A DNA stretch of 64,000 nucleotides from Litoditis marina (lineage: Eukaryota; Nematoda; Chromadorea; Rhabditida; Rhabditidae). The translations under genes and the position numbers were made by a program. A model generated the notes under the pieces. It was not told where the DNA came from, searched no databases, and saw only the letters and a list, made by a program, of their open reading frames with translations. The first letter of the stretch is position 1. Each line of letters begins with the position of its first letter. Of this stretch, positions 35,101 to 59,407 are shown piece after piece. Where the stretch lies: NCBI GenBank assembly GCA_964036275.1, contig OZ038435.1, positions 33,607,728-33,671,727 on the forward strand, read 5' to 3'.

Positions 35101-38100
35101 CTCACGATCCTCTACGGAATGCTCCCAGTGGGAACCTGAAATTGGATGTTACTTTTTCCTGGTTCCTTTCATAGTATACCAATGTCGTAAATGCACTTTA
35201 AAGAAGGACGATTATGTGGACCGATCCCGTGGTAACGGTCCTTTAAACTGCAACTGAAAAATGTATTGCAGTTTAAAGGACTGGAGCGTTGGGATTGGTC
35301 CACATAATCGTCCTTATTCAAGGGAATGCATTTATAAATTGGACTTCTACTGTTTTTTGTTCATCCCAATTGTGAGTTGTTTCATCCGTATTGTCATCTT
35401 GTTCAATTTTTCATTTACTTTTGATGACCAAATTATGTTTGTCGATTTCCGACACTTACTTCCGCGTTTGAATGTTTTCGTATCCTACCTTCGATATTTT
35501 TATTGCTCCTCTTGTATATCACATACTTGCATTTTAATTAATATATCAATCAATCAAGCATAGTTCATCGTTTTAGTTTTTGGGCTTGTTCCCAATGAAC
35601 GTATGGTTGAACATAGATTACGACGTCTCATGACTTTTACTCACGAACAACCTCGTGAGATACGTGTACGAACTATACAATAGTTCCAGAGTGTTGGCAG
35701 CGTGCCAATTAATATTCCAGGCTACTAAGAGCATTCCCAGCCAACTGGCCAGCCACTCTTGTAGCGGTCTCGACGAGAGAGTGTGCAGGTCAGAGAGACG
35801 CAGATGTCTGCGGCCTCATGAACCTGCAAACTGCATGCTCTCTCGCTTTTGTAGTTGGCCAATAACAGAAAATTGGCGCTACTAGTTCTGAGTGTATTTC
35901 ACCACTTTCGAGATTTCAAGAAAACTGTAAATCTCTGTTAGATTTTGGTAAGTTTCATGACAACACGTGAGTGAAAAAGTTTCTGGAATACTTATGTTTG
36001 CTCAATCTTAGCACGTTGTCAATGAGACTCAGTGCGAATGCTCAGACAGTTCCCGGCCAATTGATTAGCCACTTTTTTATCGGCTGAACGAGAGAGTGTG
36101 CCGGTCAGAGAGACGCAGACTGTCTTAGCCTGTCTGCGCGTCATTGACCTGCATGCTCTCTTGTTTTTGTAGCTGGCCAGTTGCAGAAAATTGACGCTTA
36201 TCATTCTGAGTGGAACGAACTATACCGAACCTGATGCGGTCAGTGAACTCCATCTGAAGAAGTCGGTTGACGATTGGTCCTCGGCCGTCCAGTTTCCGTG
36301 AATTGAGGACAGCCCCAGCCAATAGTAAGAATAAGAGTTTGTTTTGGAATCGAGATCCAATGCAGCCTCTGTAATACCAACACCCGGTTTTATAGGGACC
36401 GTTCCTCTATAATTTGGAGGTTTCAGCTGATTAGTCGATATTGTACACATTATAAAACCCCAATAGTTCATCTAGGTGTCAACTTCTTCGGTTGTTTCGT
36501 TTTCTCGATAACGCGGCGCGTCCTCGCGCACGTACATGATAGACCGAGTTCACCTACGTACAAAATTTTTCAAAAAATGTCTATGAAAATACAAAACCAT
36601 ATTCATTGCAAAAGTTACCACAAACAAAGTTTTGCAGGAAGATCCGTGAATATTATAAAACAACAAAACAGTAAGAGATTCCGGATTGCTGCATTACGGT
36701 AACCCAAGTCTTGTTCGCTATATTTTGCTTCGTAATAAAGCGGTTTTTTGAAGTTTCTGTAGGTAAGAAACTTTTATCTGAAAACTGAATGAATCTCTCT
36801 TTTCTTTTTTTCAAAAGTTACTTGCATTGAACATTATGAAGGTACTGTCCATTTGATTAAAGATTTTTTTACTTGTTTTAACCTAATAAACAGTGCGTGT
36901 ATCTAAGTGTAGTTTGATCTCTCCACCCAAAACAACGCCGAAATGAAATTATCTAAATCTAAACATCCAGAGGCCGTATGCATGAAACATTCCGGGCCGG
37001 GTCGGAATGTTATCCCGACCTCGATCAGCTGGGAAATAGTCGAATCGAGCTCGGAATAACATCCCAACCCAGCCCGAGATGTTTCATGCATACGGCCTCA
37101 GGCTGCAACTTTAAACCCAACTTGTGTATTTACACTTTAAAATACGGTTTTTGGCGTCATTATAGTGGGTGCCAAATTTACAAATTTCTGGCTCTATTCA
37201 GAAACGAACCTGCGAGCAAAAGATTCGTAGTAGGGCGCCCACCATTCTGCGCTATTAGAATACATATCTGGCAAGCCTCGGCATCGAAGACATGTGTGCG
37301 TGCACCGCGAAAAGTGCGATATACAGTACACTACCGCCTTTCCGTTGGCAAAGACTATAGAACTCACTTAATCCGTCCATGATGTCATGATCGCAATGAG
37401 GGACGAAGAGGGTCATGCCTTTTTTGACGCAGGAATTCCACGCGTCTTTCCACGGTTGGGCTAAAAACTGTTTTATGAAAGCTCTAATTTATTGTGTTAA
37501 CAGTGTAAAAAATAGTTGAAAGAAACAAGAATGAAGGTGATACGTTTCTACCCCAGACGCTACAAAGATATTCTTTCCCTTGAGGCCGGTTGGGCTGAAA
37601 ATTATCGTGAATGTCGAAAGATACACAAAAAGTTCACAACTGTGCATTTAAATTGGACGAAAACTACCAAATAAACACGTTGTATGAATAATGTGCTCGT
37701 ATGAACATGCTCAACATGAGTGAACATTGAACAATCTGTTCACTCATGTTGGACGTGACAAACAGTGAATGAAATTGATTAGATGTTGTGTAAGCACAAA
37801 AGAGTTTAGAATAAGGGATCTGAGTAGAGGATGAAGAACAGAGCTCGAGCAGAATCGCGCGCAGCGCGAAGCGCTGTGCGAGATTTGTCTTTGGTCCGGC
37901 GAATGCGCGCTTTCATTTTTTTAGTTCACTCTCAAAAAGGTCCAATTGTGCAAATCAAAACTTTTTATGATTTGCTGATTTTCTATGGCACATTTACAAG
38001 CTATGTTCGAAATTTGAACGAAATTGATTGAGTTTGAGCCGAGTTATGACGTTATGCGCTTCATGCAGACCGCCAACTTCCGTCGTGTATCTGTCTGTAT

Positions 38101-41100
38101 GTCTGTCTGTGTTGGTGCGCACTCCTGGGATATTTTTATGTAAGAACCGATTTGACTGAAAATTCGGGATAGATACCCCACTCAAACTTTGGGGGCGCAA
38201 ACTTTTTTTCGAAAAAAAAATTATTTTTCATTAAGTTATAGGTCTTTGAAAATGTCTCTGCGTCTCTTCATTTCGTGCACTCTCTCGCCCTCTCTGTCGG
38301 GGTAAATCAAATTGCGTTATAACTCAGCTCAGTCCTAACCAATTCAAGTAAAATTTGAAGTATGATACCACGACATGAACTGACATCGATTTAAATGTAA
38401 GTCTTTTACTGATGACGTCATCGAGGATTCTGGAGCTCGGATGACAGTGCAAAGTTGACGTCACATATATTTTCAAATGCTGAAAATATCTTAAAAATGG
38501 TATATTAACGATAAAACTTTATCTAAATATGACTTATTCTGGAATTCAGAACGCCAGATGACGTCAACTTTTAAAAAAATTGACGTGAAATATGTTTTCG
38601 AATGCTGAAAGTTTCTTAAAAATGGTCAATTCACGATGAAACTTCATTCAAACATGACGTATTCTGGGATTCTGAAGGGCAGATGAAGTAAGTTTTTAGA
38701 ACTGCAATGTTGACGTCATATTTTTTTTCGAATGATGGTAATACTTGACAAGTGGTTCATTAAGAAAACAATTTTATCTGCACCGTACAGATCAAACCAC
38801 ATACCTACGGCATGTATACAAAAAGAGAAAAATTCATGAAAAAGTGGTGGCCCAACGAATGTGAGATTTGTCTTCTGCTGTGCGCCCCTTGGACAACTAC
38901 TCTCAAATGGAGCACTCAATTATAGAGTTCCTGGTTTTGTGCACAATGGTTGGCATTTTTGGTCATTACTTCAATTCAAGGTGCTATAACGTTTGTCATA
39001 TTATTCAACAGTTGTTCTCTCTTTCGCAGCTGTGATTTGTAGATTCTAGTTTACAGGTTTGAGAAAATATTTTACGACTTTTATATGTTTGTAATGAACA
39101 GTTATACTTGAGTATATTAGTATTTTTCGGTTTTTGTAGCAGTAGCTGCTCCATTTGAGAGTAGTTGTCTAAGGGGCGCACAGCAGAAGACAAATCTTAC
39201 ATTCGTTGGGCCCCCACTTTTTCATGAATGGGTGAATACTATCAATAATAAAATATAGTGTACCTTCTTCGATGATGCTAAAACATCCATCATTTATCTG
39301 AAGGTCGGAACCACAGGTATCGATCTCACCTGGAATAAAAACCTCGAAGTAATAATATAAATTTTCCAAGAAAAGTTTGTAGTCAAGCCCAAATATTGCG
39401 GGGAAAATAGGTTTGTGCTGTGTAGATGCATCTATTTACTAGCCCCTGGCATGTTAACTAACTGCAACCTATGGCAAACGACCGAGCCAGGTCCACGCGT
39501 TTTATACCACATGTGAACTTCTGTTAGGCGTATTGCTTTTGGACCCGAATCACCCTATTGGGACCTTTTGGAGCAGAAGTTTTTTCTTCAATACTAAAAG
39601 AGAAGCTCATGCATTGAACTAACAAATGAAACTCACGGAATGTGCAGACGACATTGTTACTGGTATCTCCCTGAAAAACCAGGTAAATCATACTCTGAGA
39701 ACGTTACCTTTATCCCGTTCTGCGTGTCTTGCTTTGCCTCATTAATTTGCGTAACTTGTACACAGGCGGGGTGTTATAGCAGAAAACTAGTGTGCGCTTG
39801 AGAATATGCAGGATGATCACAACGTCCGGAATATTCCGAACTACCGAAACTGGCGTAAATCTCTCCAACCTCTTGAGAAGTTCGTATGAGTTTCTCATTA
39901 GAGCCTCGTGAAAAGTTGGTGAGCTACTCGTGAACTTCTTATGTGATAGCATCGATTGAATCTCATCAGGAGTTTATGAGATGTTGCTCTTGAGGTTTTG
40001 GAGGGTTTGCTACTGTGCTTGGTGTGTTGGACTTTGTTCAAATCATAACTGCAACTGGTGCAACTGCGTCTCTCTAGTCTACACACTCTTTCGTCCAGTG
40101 ACAAATAGTCAACACCCGATCTTCCATATTTCTTGATCAATTTGGTCATTTTCTGTCTTTTGGGACATTCAGATTAGAGAAAAAACGAAAAACATTACTT
40201 TTCAATGCGTATTTCCCAACAAAGATTTTCCAACATACTTTTCTACCATGCTGTTTGTACTCATGTTTTCCTACTTTTTCCTGATTTACATGTTTCAAAG
40301 CATGTTCCATTGTTTGACTGACCCGCTTGAGGAAACCTCGTTTCTCCAAATCCGTGCGTTCCTCGGTAAGTATTCCTCCGTGGCTCAGATACATGGGTAA
40401 AGTATGGTGCGTGCATGGTATACTCGAATACACATAGCAAGTTCTCTGGAAGAAGTTTTTCGTAAAAATAAGCTCAAGACTTCCAATTTCACTGACACCA
40501 ATACGGAAGTTTGGGAGAGGTGTTTTTTTCGTAGCTTCGAGCTCTGAGTCGGATTCAAATCTTGATTAAAAAGTCAGTATTTCACGTGTAATCTCACTTT
40601 TTGCCAATTCATGAATTGTTTGATTAAACCAGTTCGCAAGGCGGCGTAACAGTCCTTCCAGGAATCTCATGAACACCTCGTAACCTACTCTTCTAATGTT
40701 GTAGCATAGAAAACAATAGAATCTAATGAGAAGTTCGTGAGACACTGCTCACAAGGTATCTCATGAGGTGTTTGAGGAATTTCGACCGGGCCAGCTACTG
40801 CTGACTGCGTTTTGCACTATCACGATGAACTTCACATATTCGTGAGAAGAGCTCGATATGATCATAAACAATTAGAACATCGATAACACCAAATTACAAG
40901 GGTGCCAGAATAATGCAATTAAATTGGAATCGGAATTGGGCAGAATTGATTTTCTGGAACTGGTTGACCAACTCACCTTCTTCTCGTCATACAAACTCCG
41001 ATGGGCCATTCCCTCACATTTCGAGCGATCCGATTGGACTGAAATGTAGTTCGATGTTAGAAATGGATAGTTCATCGTTGAAAGTTTGTTGTAAAGTCAT

Positions 41101-42035
41101 TTAGTGAGCAACCTTACCACATCTCGGACGTTTCTGGGGTACGGTAGCGTTTGATAAAACCCCTAGTTACATTCAGTCACGTGTGATACGTGTACAGCGT
41201 GATCAATACTTCGTAGTACATGACTACCTCCCGAGTGACGCGGTCTTACTCCACTGAGTGTTGATATGCCGACGCCAAACACGGCACTCCAGCTAAGAAT
41301 CTGAAAGGATATGCTGGTAAGTAACTGAAGTGTCGTTCAAATTCTGTTCTTTATGTTCAGCGCGTCGAAAGTTTCCGATGACGCTGAGAAACATTTGCCC
41401 CACTCTGGGATAGGTCAACAAAGATGGGAGAGCATCCAGATCAATGAGCCACTGAGAGTCTGAGTCTCTCTGATCTGCAAAAGCGGCCTATACGAGGGAG
41501 AGTGCAGGTCAGAAAGACTCCGACTTTGTTCAGAGTTCGGAGTAGTTCGCATGCAGTTTTTATAGAGTGGAAGAGCTGCTTACACATATACTTCTTTCAA
41601 CAAGCTCCCGCATACTCAAAGTGTCTCGTTGACACACTGCCAACTGGCTCGTGGAAGATCGCAGTTTCTGTAGAGATACTGAGCCCTCGAATCATTCTCT
41701 TGATGTATGTAGGGAGGGGTTGCGAACCGTTTTGTTCGATTCCCCCATGTTAGATTATTTAAAAAAATTTATATACTCGGTCTTCTAGTTAACTTAGCTG
41801 CAGTAGACGGCAACCGATATGCACGCGTACTGTGTACACGGTTTCCTGCGGTGAGATACAGTGAACAGTTTCTATGTGGTTCTCGATGCTCTTAGCTAAA
41901 TTTCTTTCTTTTCAGCAAATGATTGGTTGAGAGAAGAATTTTCATGCAAAAGCCAGAGAGATAAGAGCCAAAAAATCTTCGAATTTCCAAGCCCTGGAAT
42001 TCAAAAGAGAAGAAACTCACGTTGACCCAGAACAT
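29133..42035 (-). CDS. C-type-lectin-like gene B: signal peptide, PAN-like, CTLD, Thr-rich linker, novel C-terminal module (561 aa)
   Basis: Minus-strand exons: 42021-42035, 41228-41300, 40977-41038, 40323-40445, 39637-39670, 39264-39329, 37368-37460, 36231-36368, 34732-34834, 34088-34156, 33588-33689, 33018-33282, 32436-32488, 32057-32136, 30857-30946, 30673-30754, 30249-30320, 29911-29966, 29133-29242. They total 1686 nt with every phase matching. Residues 1-22 are a signal peptide. About 30-91 carry SDRSKCEGMAHRSLYD and TCYVYSSIPC, a PAN/apple-like Cys pattern. About 92-258 are a C-type-lectin-like domain (PWKDAWNSC, YWLGLSSIHGNW, WPAICYRP). About 259-381 are Thr-rich. About 382-561 form a Cys/Trp-rich module (DDCLWRSYNYG, GHIGHYVSESLY, RRGYFYCAPWKGYCGANFEL, ending VCWIWQ) that I cannot assign. 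Secretion is predicted, and glycan or pathogen recognition is family inference. The weakest junction is the acceptor at 33282. Confidence 0.8.
30401..30669 (+). mobile_element. MITE, TTCCTACTGAGACTCCTACAG family, at a splice donor of gene B
   Basis: Terminal repeats CATTCCTACTGAGACTCC and GTAGGAATGGTGTGAACTAT. It has an internal (AGGTAT)n expansion at 30529-30562 not seen in other copies. Its right end lies only about 4 nt from the 5' splice site of the exon at 30673-30754. Confidence 0.85.
33018..33282 (-). CDS. Long Thr-rich exon of lectin-like gene B
   Basis: 88 codons read as tandem blocks of 8-10 Thr separated by KPTTKR or RRPTTKR, so the DNA is a coding minisatellite (GTAGTTGTAGTTGTAG on the plus strand). 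The exon enters with one nucleotide and leaves in phase 0. It corresponds to the single exon 7147-7288 of gene A but is nearly twice as long. An antisense open frame of Val repeats is only its shadow. Confidence 0.75.
34449..34549. mobile_element. Palindromic MITE, GGACGATTATGTGGACC family
   Basis: About 100-115 bp with inverted ends (AGGACGAGTATGCGGTCCAA and TTGGTCCACATAATCGTCCT). Other copies are at 35203-35316, 57451-57570 and 62404-62515, with a half copy at 51655-51730. Confidence 0.75.
35203..35316. mobile_element. Palindromic MITE, GGACGATTATGTGGACC family
   Basis: Arms AAGGACGATTATGTGGACCG and GGTCCACATAATCGTCCTT flank a nested palindrome (GGTCCTTTAAACTGCAA against TTGCAGTTTAAAGGAC). 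Intronic in lectin-like gene B. Confidence 0.85.
35440..35560 (+). mobile_element. Possible LINE 3' tail
   Basis: TATATCACATACTTGCAT followed by ATATCAATCAATCAA resembles the 3' end of the LINE at 45413-46796 (TATCTCACATGCTTGCAT, AATAAATCAATCAA). No reverse transcriptase frame is present here. Confidence 0.4.
35735..36200. mobile_element. Two adjacent hairpin MITEs, GAGAGACGCAG family
   Basis: Copies at 35735-35882 and 36046-36200. Each has GCCAATTG/GGCCAGC at the left, GTCAGAGAGACGCAGA in the middle and GCATGCTCTC...GGCCA at the right, able to fold back. They lie just 3' of the gene B exon at 36231-36368. Confidence 0.65.
36970..37099. mobile_element. Near-perfect palindrome of about 128 bp
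   Basis: Begins GAGGCCGTATGCATGAAACA and ends TGTTTCATGCATACGGCCTC. The arms match over about 55 bp with few mismatches (GGGCCGGGTCGGAATGTTAT against ATAACATCCCAACCCAGCCC). A half copy lies at 980-1060. Confidence 0.85.
37852..39229 (+). mobile_element. Second copy of the composite satellite/hairpin element
   Basis: Shares the head (AATCGCGCGCAGCGCGAAGC) and tail (CCCCACTTTTTCATGAAT) with 18241-20186. It has only about three satellite units (38413-38720), and its left hairpin arm is shorter than the right one (38785-38910 against 39025-39229). It lies in a gene B intron between exons 39264-39329 and 37368-37460. Confidence 0.75.
39863..40017. repeat. ATGAG-family dispersed repeat
   Basis: Contains AGAAGTTCGTATGAGTTTCT, GAATCTCATCAGGAG and GGAGGGTTTGCTAC. 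Another copy follows at 40660-40792. Both are in introns of gene B. Confidence 0.5.
41405..41525. mobile_element. Hairpin MITE fragment, GAGAGACGCAG family
   Basis: Contains GAGAGCATCCAGATCAATGA and AGAGTGCAGGTCAGAAAGAC. It is in intron 1 of gene B, the same position as 12411-12610 in gene A, so it predates the duplication. Confidence 0.45.
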
Positions 42036-42205
42036 GTCGAGACAAGTATGAATAGATGCTTCTCATTTAAATATGTTTTCTTGGCCATAAAAATACAGAA
42101 GTGTGGGAATACAGTGGAAAAATTAGCATTGTACATCAATTTATGCGAATTTCGGCGGGTGAAATGTTAGCAAACAATGTAACAAAAAAAATTATCAATA
42201 CATCT
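42036..42205 (-). promoter_or_regulatory. 5' flank of lectin-like gene B, conserved with gene A
   Basis: Nearly identical to 12985-13160. See that entry for shared words. It contains an AGAAGCATCTATTCATACTT stretch directly before the ATG. Confidence 0.5.
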
Positions 42206-43455
42206 TGGTTAGACTTCGGTTGCACCCATTGAACCTGTCTATGAACAATTAGAAAGCTGGAGAGAGAACTGATGTCATGAATGTGAAACAAGATCAAATA
42301 ACAACTTATGTAGTTGTTCTTATAAGTTGCGGAATATTATGTGACCGTTGAAATGCACAATTGATAGTATACGAGCACACATCCCAACACGTTCATTACT
42401 TAACTAGGATAGCACCTACTATCAAACTATCTCAAACAACTATGGAGAACAAATGCACATAAATCTTTTCGGCACTTTTCTGAAGTTTGGTATCTTGACA
42501 TAATGAAATGACGCAAGATATGCGCTTTGGGATCATTCTGCATATATGATGTCAGGTCCTACAGTACTCAAACGTAAACTGGTTCACATTATTCGTGAAA
42601 AGTTGGACATTGAATTTTTCGCATACAAAAAGAAGAGCAATCCATTAATAAGTCTAAAAAGTTTGGTACTGACTATAAATTCTAAATGCAACGTTGTAAA
42701 TATAAATAATTGGAGATTTCTTAGTTTTGAGTTATTATGACGCTTCAGATATTTCTTGATTATCTTGAGTATAGCATCTTCCGAAACGTTTCAATCACAG
42801 AGGAACAGAACCTGAAAAACAGATGTTGCTGATGTCTTCTAATCCTTGTATCACCCAATTTGTTGTATAATTGTTGCTGATTGATTTTTCCATACCTTTA
42901 CACTAAATTATATTTATAGTAAGAGATATGGTATCCTTTTTGGTATTATCGACGAGGGGCCGTTTGGGCTGTCTTCAATGGATGTCCCAAAAGTTGGATA
43001 TGATGCAACTGGTATTGGGCGTATCTTAGAAACTCACATGAGAGATCAAAAATCAAAAAGGAAACAGATGAAGATCAAACTACAAACAGTGTAAATCAGA
43101 AAACATGCACCACTGCCGCTGACGTTCCCGTACGCTAACTATATATACAGTTAGTCAATTGCACAGTCACGTGAAACATGCTAAACACAGCAGAACTCAG
43201 AACGTGCTAAAACAAAGTGCAGAATGCCTCATTAGAATGCCAACATTATGATTATTCAATTTACTTCTAGTGTAGACTGGTTCATTAGTCATTAGGATTT
43301 TCTGTCGGATATCGGGTTGATAATAATTATTATGGCTATGGGCATCATGAGTTAGGAGCGAAACTAACTTAAAATGGAGAAACTAATGAAGATCAAACTA
43401 CAATATGAACAGATCAGCCAAACATGCACCACTTCCGTCAACATTCCCCTAGTCG
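42206..43455. other. Intergenic region between gene B and the STELLO gene
   Basis: 42485-42745 resembles 25697-25960 (TGCGCTTTGGGATCATTCTG, CAGTACTCAAACGTAA), so it belongs to the duplicated block around the lectin-like genes. 43142-43277 is a full TTAGTCA-family element. Two GATCAAACTACAA motifs are at about 43074 and 43390. No exon was recognised. Confidence 0.5.
43142..43277 (+). mobile_element. MITE-like element, TTAGTCAATTGCACAG family
   Basis: Runs from ATACAGTTAGTCAATTGCAC to CAATTTACTTCTAGTGTA. It is one of the most complete copies. Confidence 0.65.
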
Positions 43456-55303
<11,848 letters not shown>

Positions 55304-57450
55304 TCTGGAAAAAGTTATTTTTCGAGTGAGATAGTTTTGTTCGTGAAGAGTTGTTTATCGACGTAAAAATTTTGAGTTTTGAGTTTTCAAGGAGATAAGT
55401 TAGATATTTTTATGAACTGCGATATCGAGTTTTGCCTCCATTTAGTTTGTCAAACACAAAACATACAAAACTAACTTTTTGGGCAAGTATTTCTCCAATC
55501 TAAAAAGTTTTCGTCGAGTCTTGACTTTTTGAGTTAAAAAATTTGGCGCTCGAAAAACAGCTGTAAAAAAACAAAAACCGAGCGAATCGCCTACAACGTA
55601 GCTCATCACTTTTTGTGTTAGAATCGTGTATCTGAGTATTCTTGAGGTTTAACTACCTAAGTATTAGACCACTACGACATAATATGCCGAACTAAGCTGC
55701 ATACCTTGTTCTCAGTTCACGCCTAATTTATGATTATAAACTCTTTCACATTCTTAAGTAAAATTAAAAGTAGTGAAACATTAGTCGATAGAACGAGAGG
55801 CAAAATGATAAACGACGGTTTGACACGGAAAGTGAAATGTGTTTTGTCAGTCTGATAAGCTGCTCAAATAAACAGCGACGTGGTGTAAATAGTTCAGTTG
55901 AGAGCAGATTTTCACCAGAACCATTTTTTTGAAGCTCTACAAAAATATACGGAGTGAGAGTGTCTAAATTGTTGATATCCAATATTTCTCAGCAGTATTT
56001 TCGAATTACTAAGACTCTGCTGCATCAATCTACAAACACTGCGAAACAAGCAACATACCGTTCTGAGCTACGTTCAACTGTGCTATACACTAAATTAGAA
56101 CGATAAATTATAGCAGCACGCTCTTCATTAAGCTGCGTACCACTCAACTTATGTTGTATTGCTTGATAATACAACAAGAACAACCTGAAGGACACATAAT
56201 AATCTGCCTACAAACAGAATGGTCAGCCAAAACTCCCTAAATTTGTTTTTGAAGAGACTCTTTCAAACTAGCTACAATACGTGTCAAGTTGTGAATTGAA
56301 TAGAATAGACTTGAATAGATTCATTCGCGATTCAACACAAGGCATTCCACATGTTAGATGTGGCACTCGAATCGGAGAAATGTAAGAAAAAATAAGATGA
56401 TGGAAAAAGGGTATTTTAGCCCTGTTACGTGCTCTATAGTGATAGACAGTGTTATACGATTGAACGGTGATTGTAACTGTTTTTTAAGACACCAGTAATT
56501 CTGAACCACTTTCGGGAAGATCTTGTTATTTTGATGTAGAGCTCATCTGGTATTAGTTGATTTCGCTGGGACTTTATTAATATTGGAATAACAAGTGCGA
56601 AGTTCGAATGATAAGATCGGTCACAGATTACCGTACTAATAAAATATATATAATGTGTTGTTCGAGTTAACCAGTTGTTTCACTCTACGCTCCAACTCAA
56701 TTGGTTAATATTAATAATAATCATAATTAATCAACAGACAATACAGAAACACTTATGAGTATCGAATGTGCTGAAATCTCAATAACTAATAAGCATGTAC
56801 AGAAGAAAACAAATCACCCAGGATACGTCTGTATGGTGTTGGTATTGGTGTTTAGTATGGAATGAACTTTCGTATTTTCCCGCGCAATGTTCACGCTCAT
56901 ACACAACCTGATCAAAAAGCATTGTTTATGTGTGTACCTTCTAAGGTTACGTAATCGCTCGTGGGTCTGAGAATCACTGGTTGTTGTTTCTCATACAACT
57001 GGGTAGAAAATATGATAATTGTAACAAAAATCACGAAAATACAGAGGTGAACCAATATGTACTTGCCCTACACCAGATTCAGCTTACTCCAATTCAACCG
57101 CAGAGTGATGAAACTACCAATACAACAAATGAGGGAATCGTACCGTACTGTAAGATTACGGTTGCCACTCTGAGCAGAAGGGCAATATTCGCTAAAATAT
57201 TCAATTAAAATGAAAAGCTGAGCGGTTCGAAATGCGGTACATGATGTTTTGGGTCACTAAAATTGTAATGATGTCAAAATATGACGATCATAAATTTGCA
57301 TAGCAACCCTCTCAGTGACATTGGCGTCAATGACCCAACCGTTTAGCGAAAACAGCCGAAAATCAGATTCGGACTCTCGGAATGCCTGAATCCGACTTGT
57401 CGCGACGGCGGTAACATTTATTCAAATTTTTTCATGTTTATAAAGTTGAA

Positions 57451-57570
57451 TAAGGACGATTATGTGGTCCGATCCCGTGTCAACGGTCCTTTAAATTAAA
57501 CTGCAATTGAAACATGTATTGCAGTTTGAAGGAATGAAGCGTTGCGATTAGACCACATAATCGTCCTTCT
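57451..57570. mobile_element. Palindromic MITE, GGACGATTATGTGGACC family
   Basis: Arms TAAGGACGATTATGTGGTCC and GACCACATAATCGTCCTT. It is the same structure as 35203-35316. Confidence 0.8.
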
Positions 57571-58305
57571 TTAATTTTCATTTCAATAAGACAATAATAA
57601 CCTGAGCTTTGACTGAGATGAACCTTCTTTGGTTAATCACTAGGGATGTTGAAGTAGAACTCGAACTCAAAAACTCGATTTGGCTCATAATTCGAAACTC
57701 GACTGAAATTCGAAGACACATGGAACATGAAAGCTGGAAAACTCGAAATATTCCAAAAATTCCCTTATGAACTCTATAACGTACTCTTCCGTAGGTCAGA
57801 CAAACACTCTCCTATGTGCGATATTATGGAAACCCACTCAACATATACGATATACGCGACCCAGTTGCGAGGGGTTACCAGCGATTCGGCGGCTGCCGGG
57901 TCGCCACCATCTAGTAGGACAAAACTAACAAAACCTCCATGTAGTGCTGAAACCAAGATGTATTACTTAATAAAATAAGTTAGCTAGAACGCTCCAGTGG
58001 GGGCTCCAATCGTTCCTTCAAACATTTAGAAACGACTTTAATTTATAGAACTTCGAGTGAAATCGGAAAATCGACTTCAACAACGTGAGGAAGGTACGAT
58101 TGGCATTAAATAATTTACCATGTTTGTAAGTTGACCTGGAATCAGCTAAAATCTTTCCCACGTGCGATGACGTGCTAGTTCGCAGACGTTTCTGCGCGTT
58201 GAAGATGATTTTCCGAATGAAGTGGGGAAGAAAATTTTCCGAGTGTGAAGAGGAAAGTAGTTTACATTTGCCTTCCACCCTGGTCGAAAATGGGTTTGAA
58301 AGGGC

Positions 58306-58600
58306 CCGTACTATAATCGCCCTTCCCCCCACCTTTGGGGGGCGATTATACACCATGGTTGTTTACTGCAGGCTTGGGTTGAGTGGGGGGTGATTGTTCA
58401 TCAGTTCCGGGTATGTACTATCACCCCCCATTTTGTATTGTGGGGGGTGATTGTTCATTGTCGAAGATGTACAATGTTCCCCCACCCATTTACCAATCAC
58501 CCCCACCTTCGCGCGATTTTTCGAGGATTTCAATTATGTGGGGGGTAATAGTACCACGAGGGGGGGTGATTGTTGGGTGGGGGGCGATTGTACATTTTTC
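58306..58600. repeat. G-run array (GGGGGGTGATTGT)
   Basis: Repeated GGGGGGYGATTGT or GGGGTAATAGT words with a reverse-complement CCCCCCACC head. Runs of four to seven G could form quadruplexes. Confidence 0.8.
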
Positions 58601-59407
58601 CCTGTGGAGAGATGGATACATCTGGAAGGCAGTCAAGGTCAAGAAACACCATTTTGCCAGGATTTCACGTGATATAATATTTCTTGGATCTTGAATCTCC
58701 AACTTCACATACTAAAATATTTATATTCTCAAATTATTTGTGTAATAACTTTATTCTGAGTTCACGTTATTTCTGTAAACCCTTCTGTTTTATTCGTCTC
58801 ACCGAGCTTTCGGAGAGATGAAGGATTGCTACCGGACCGCGCATGTTTTTCATCTTATTTGACGAATATCGAAAGTCTCGTATATGCCCATTTAAAGAGA
58901 TCACAGGATGCAAAGCGAGTTTCTGAACGCATATTAAACATATATACAGTTTTAATGATTTAAAAAGTGCTATGACGGCTTTTCGGGAACGCTCAGTTCC
59001 TGAGGTAGTCGCATTCTCAAGTGAACTCTGCTCAGAGTGACAACTTCTTAATCACACAGGTTGTGCAGGGCTTAAACGGTACGTTGGCCTGATCGGCAGT
59101 GATTGTAGTTTGATCTCTCAGTTTTTCTATTGTAGTCAACTATATCTCGTGTACGTGCAAATCCAATACAACCCTGATCAGTATACTTTTGTACTTGATG
59201 CACAACTTTCTCGGTTTCAGAACAAAGTGTAATTTTCCAATACGATATTCCGCTCATTCTTCTGTGTTTTTTGTTTTGTTTACACTTTGTAGTTTCGATC
59301 GTAATTCGAAATCGAATGAAATTTTAGCCACCTTATATACAATTTTCTAGAACGTCTATATATTTTGATGTGGTGAAAATATGTTTCCAACTGAAATTAT
59401 TCACACC

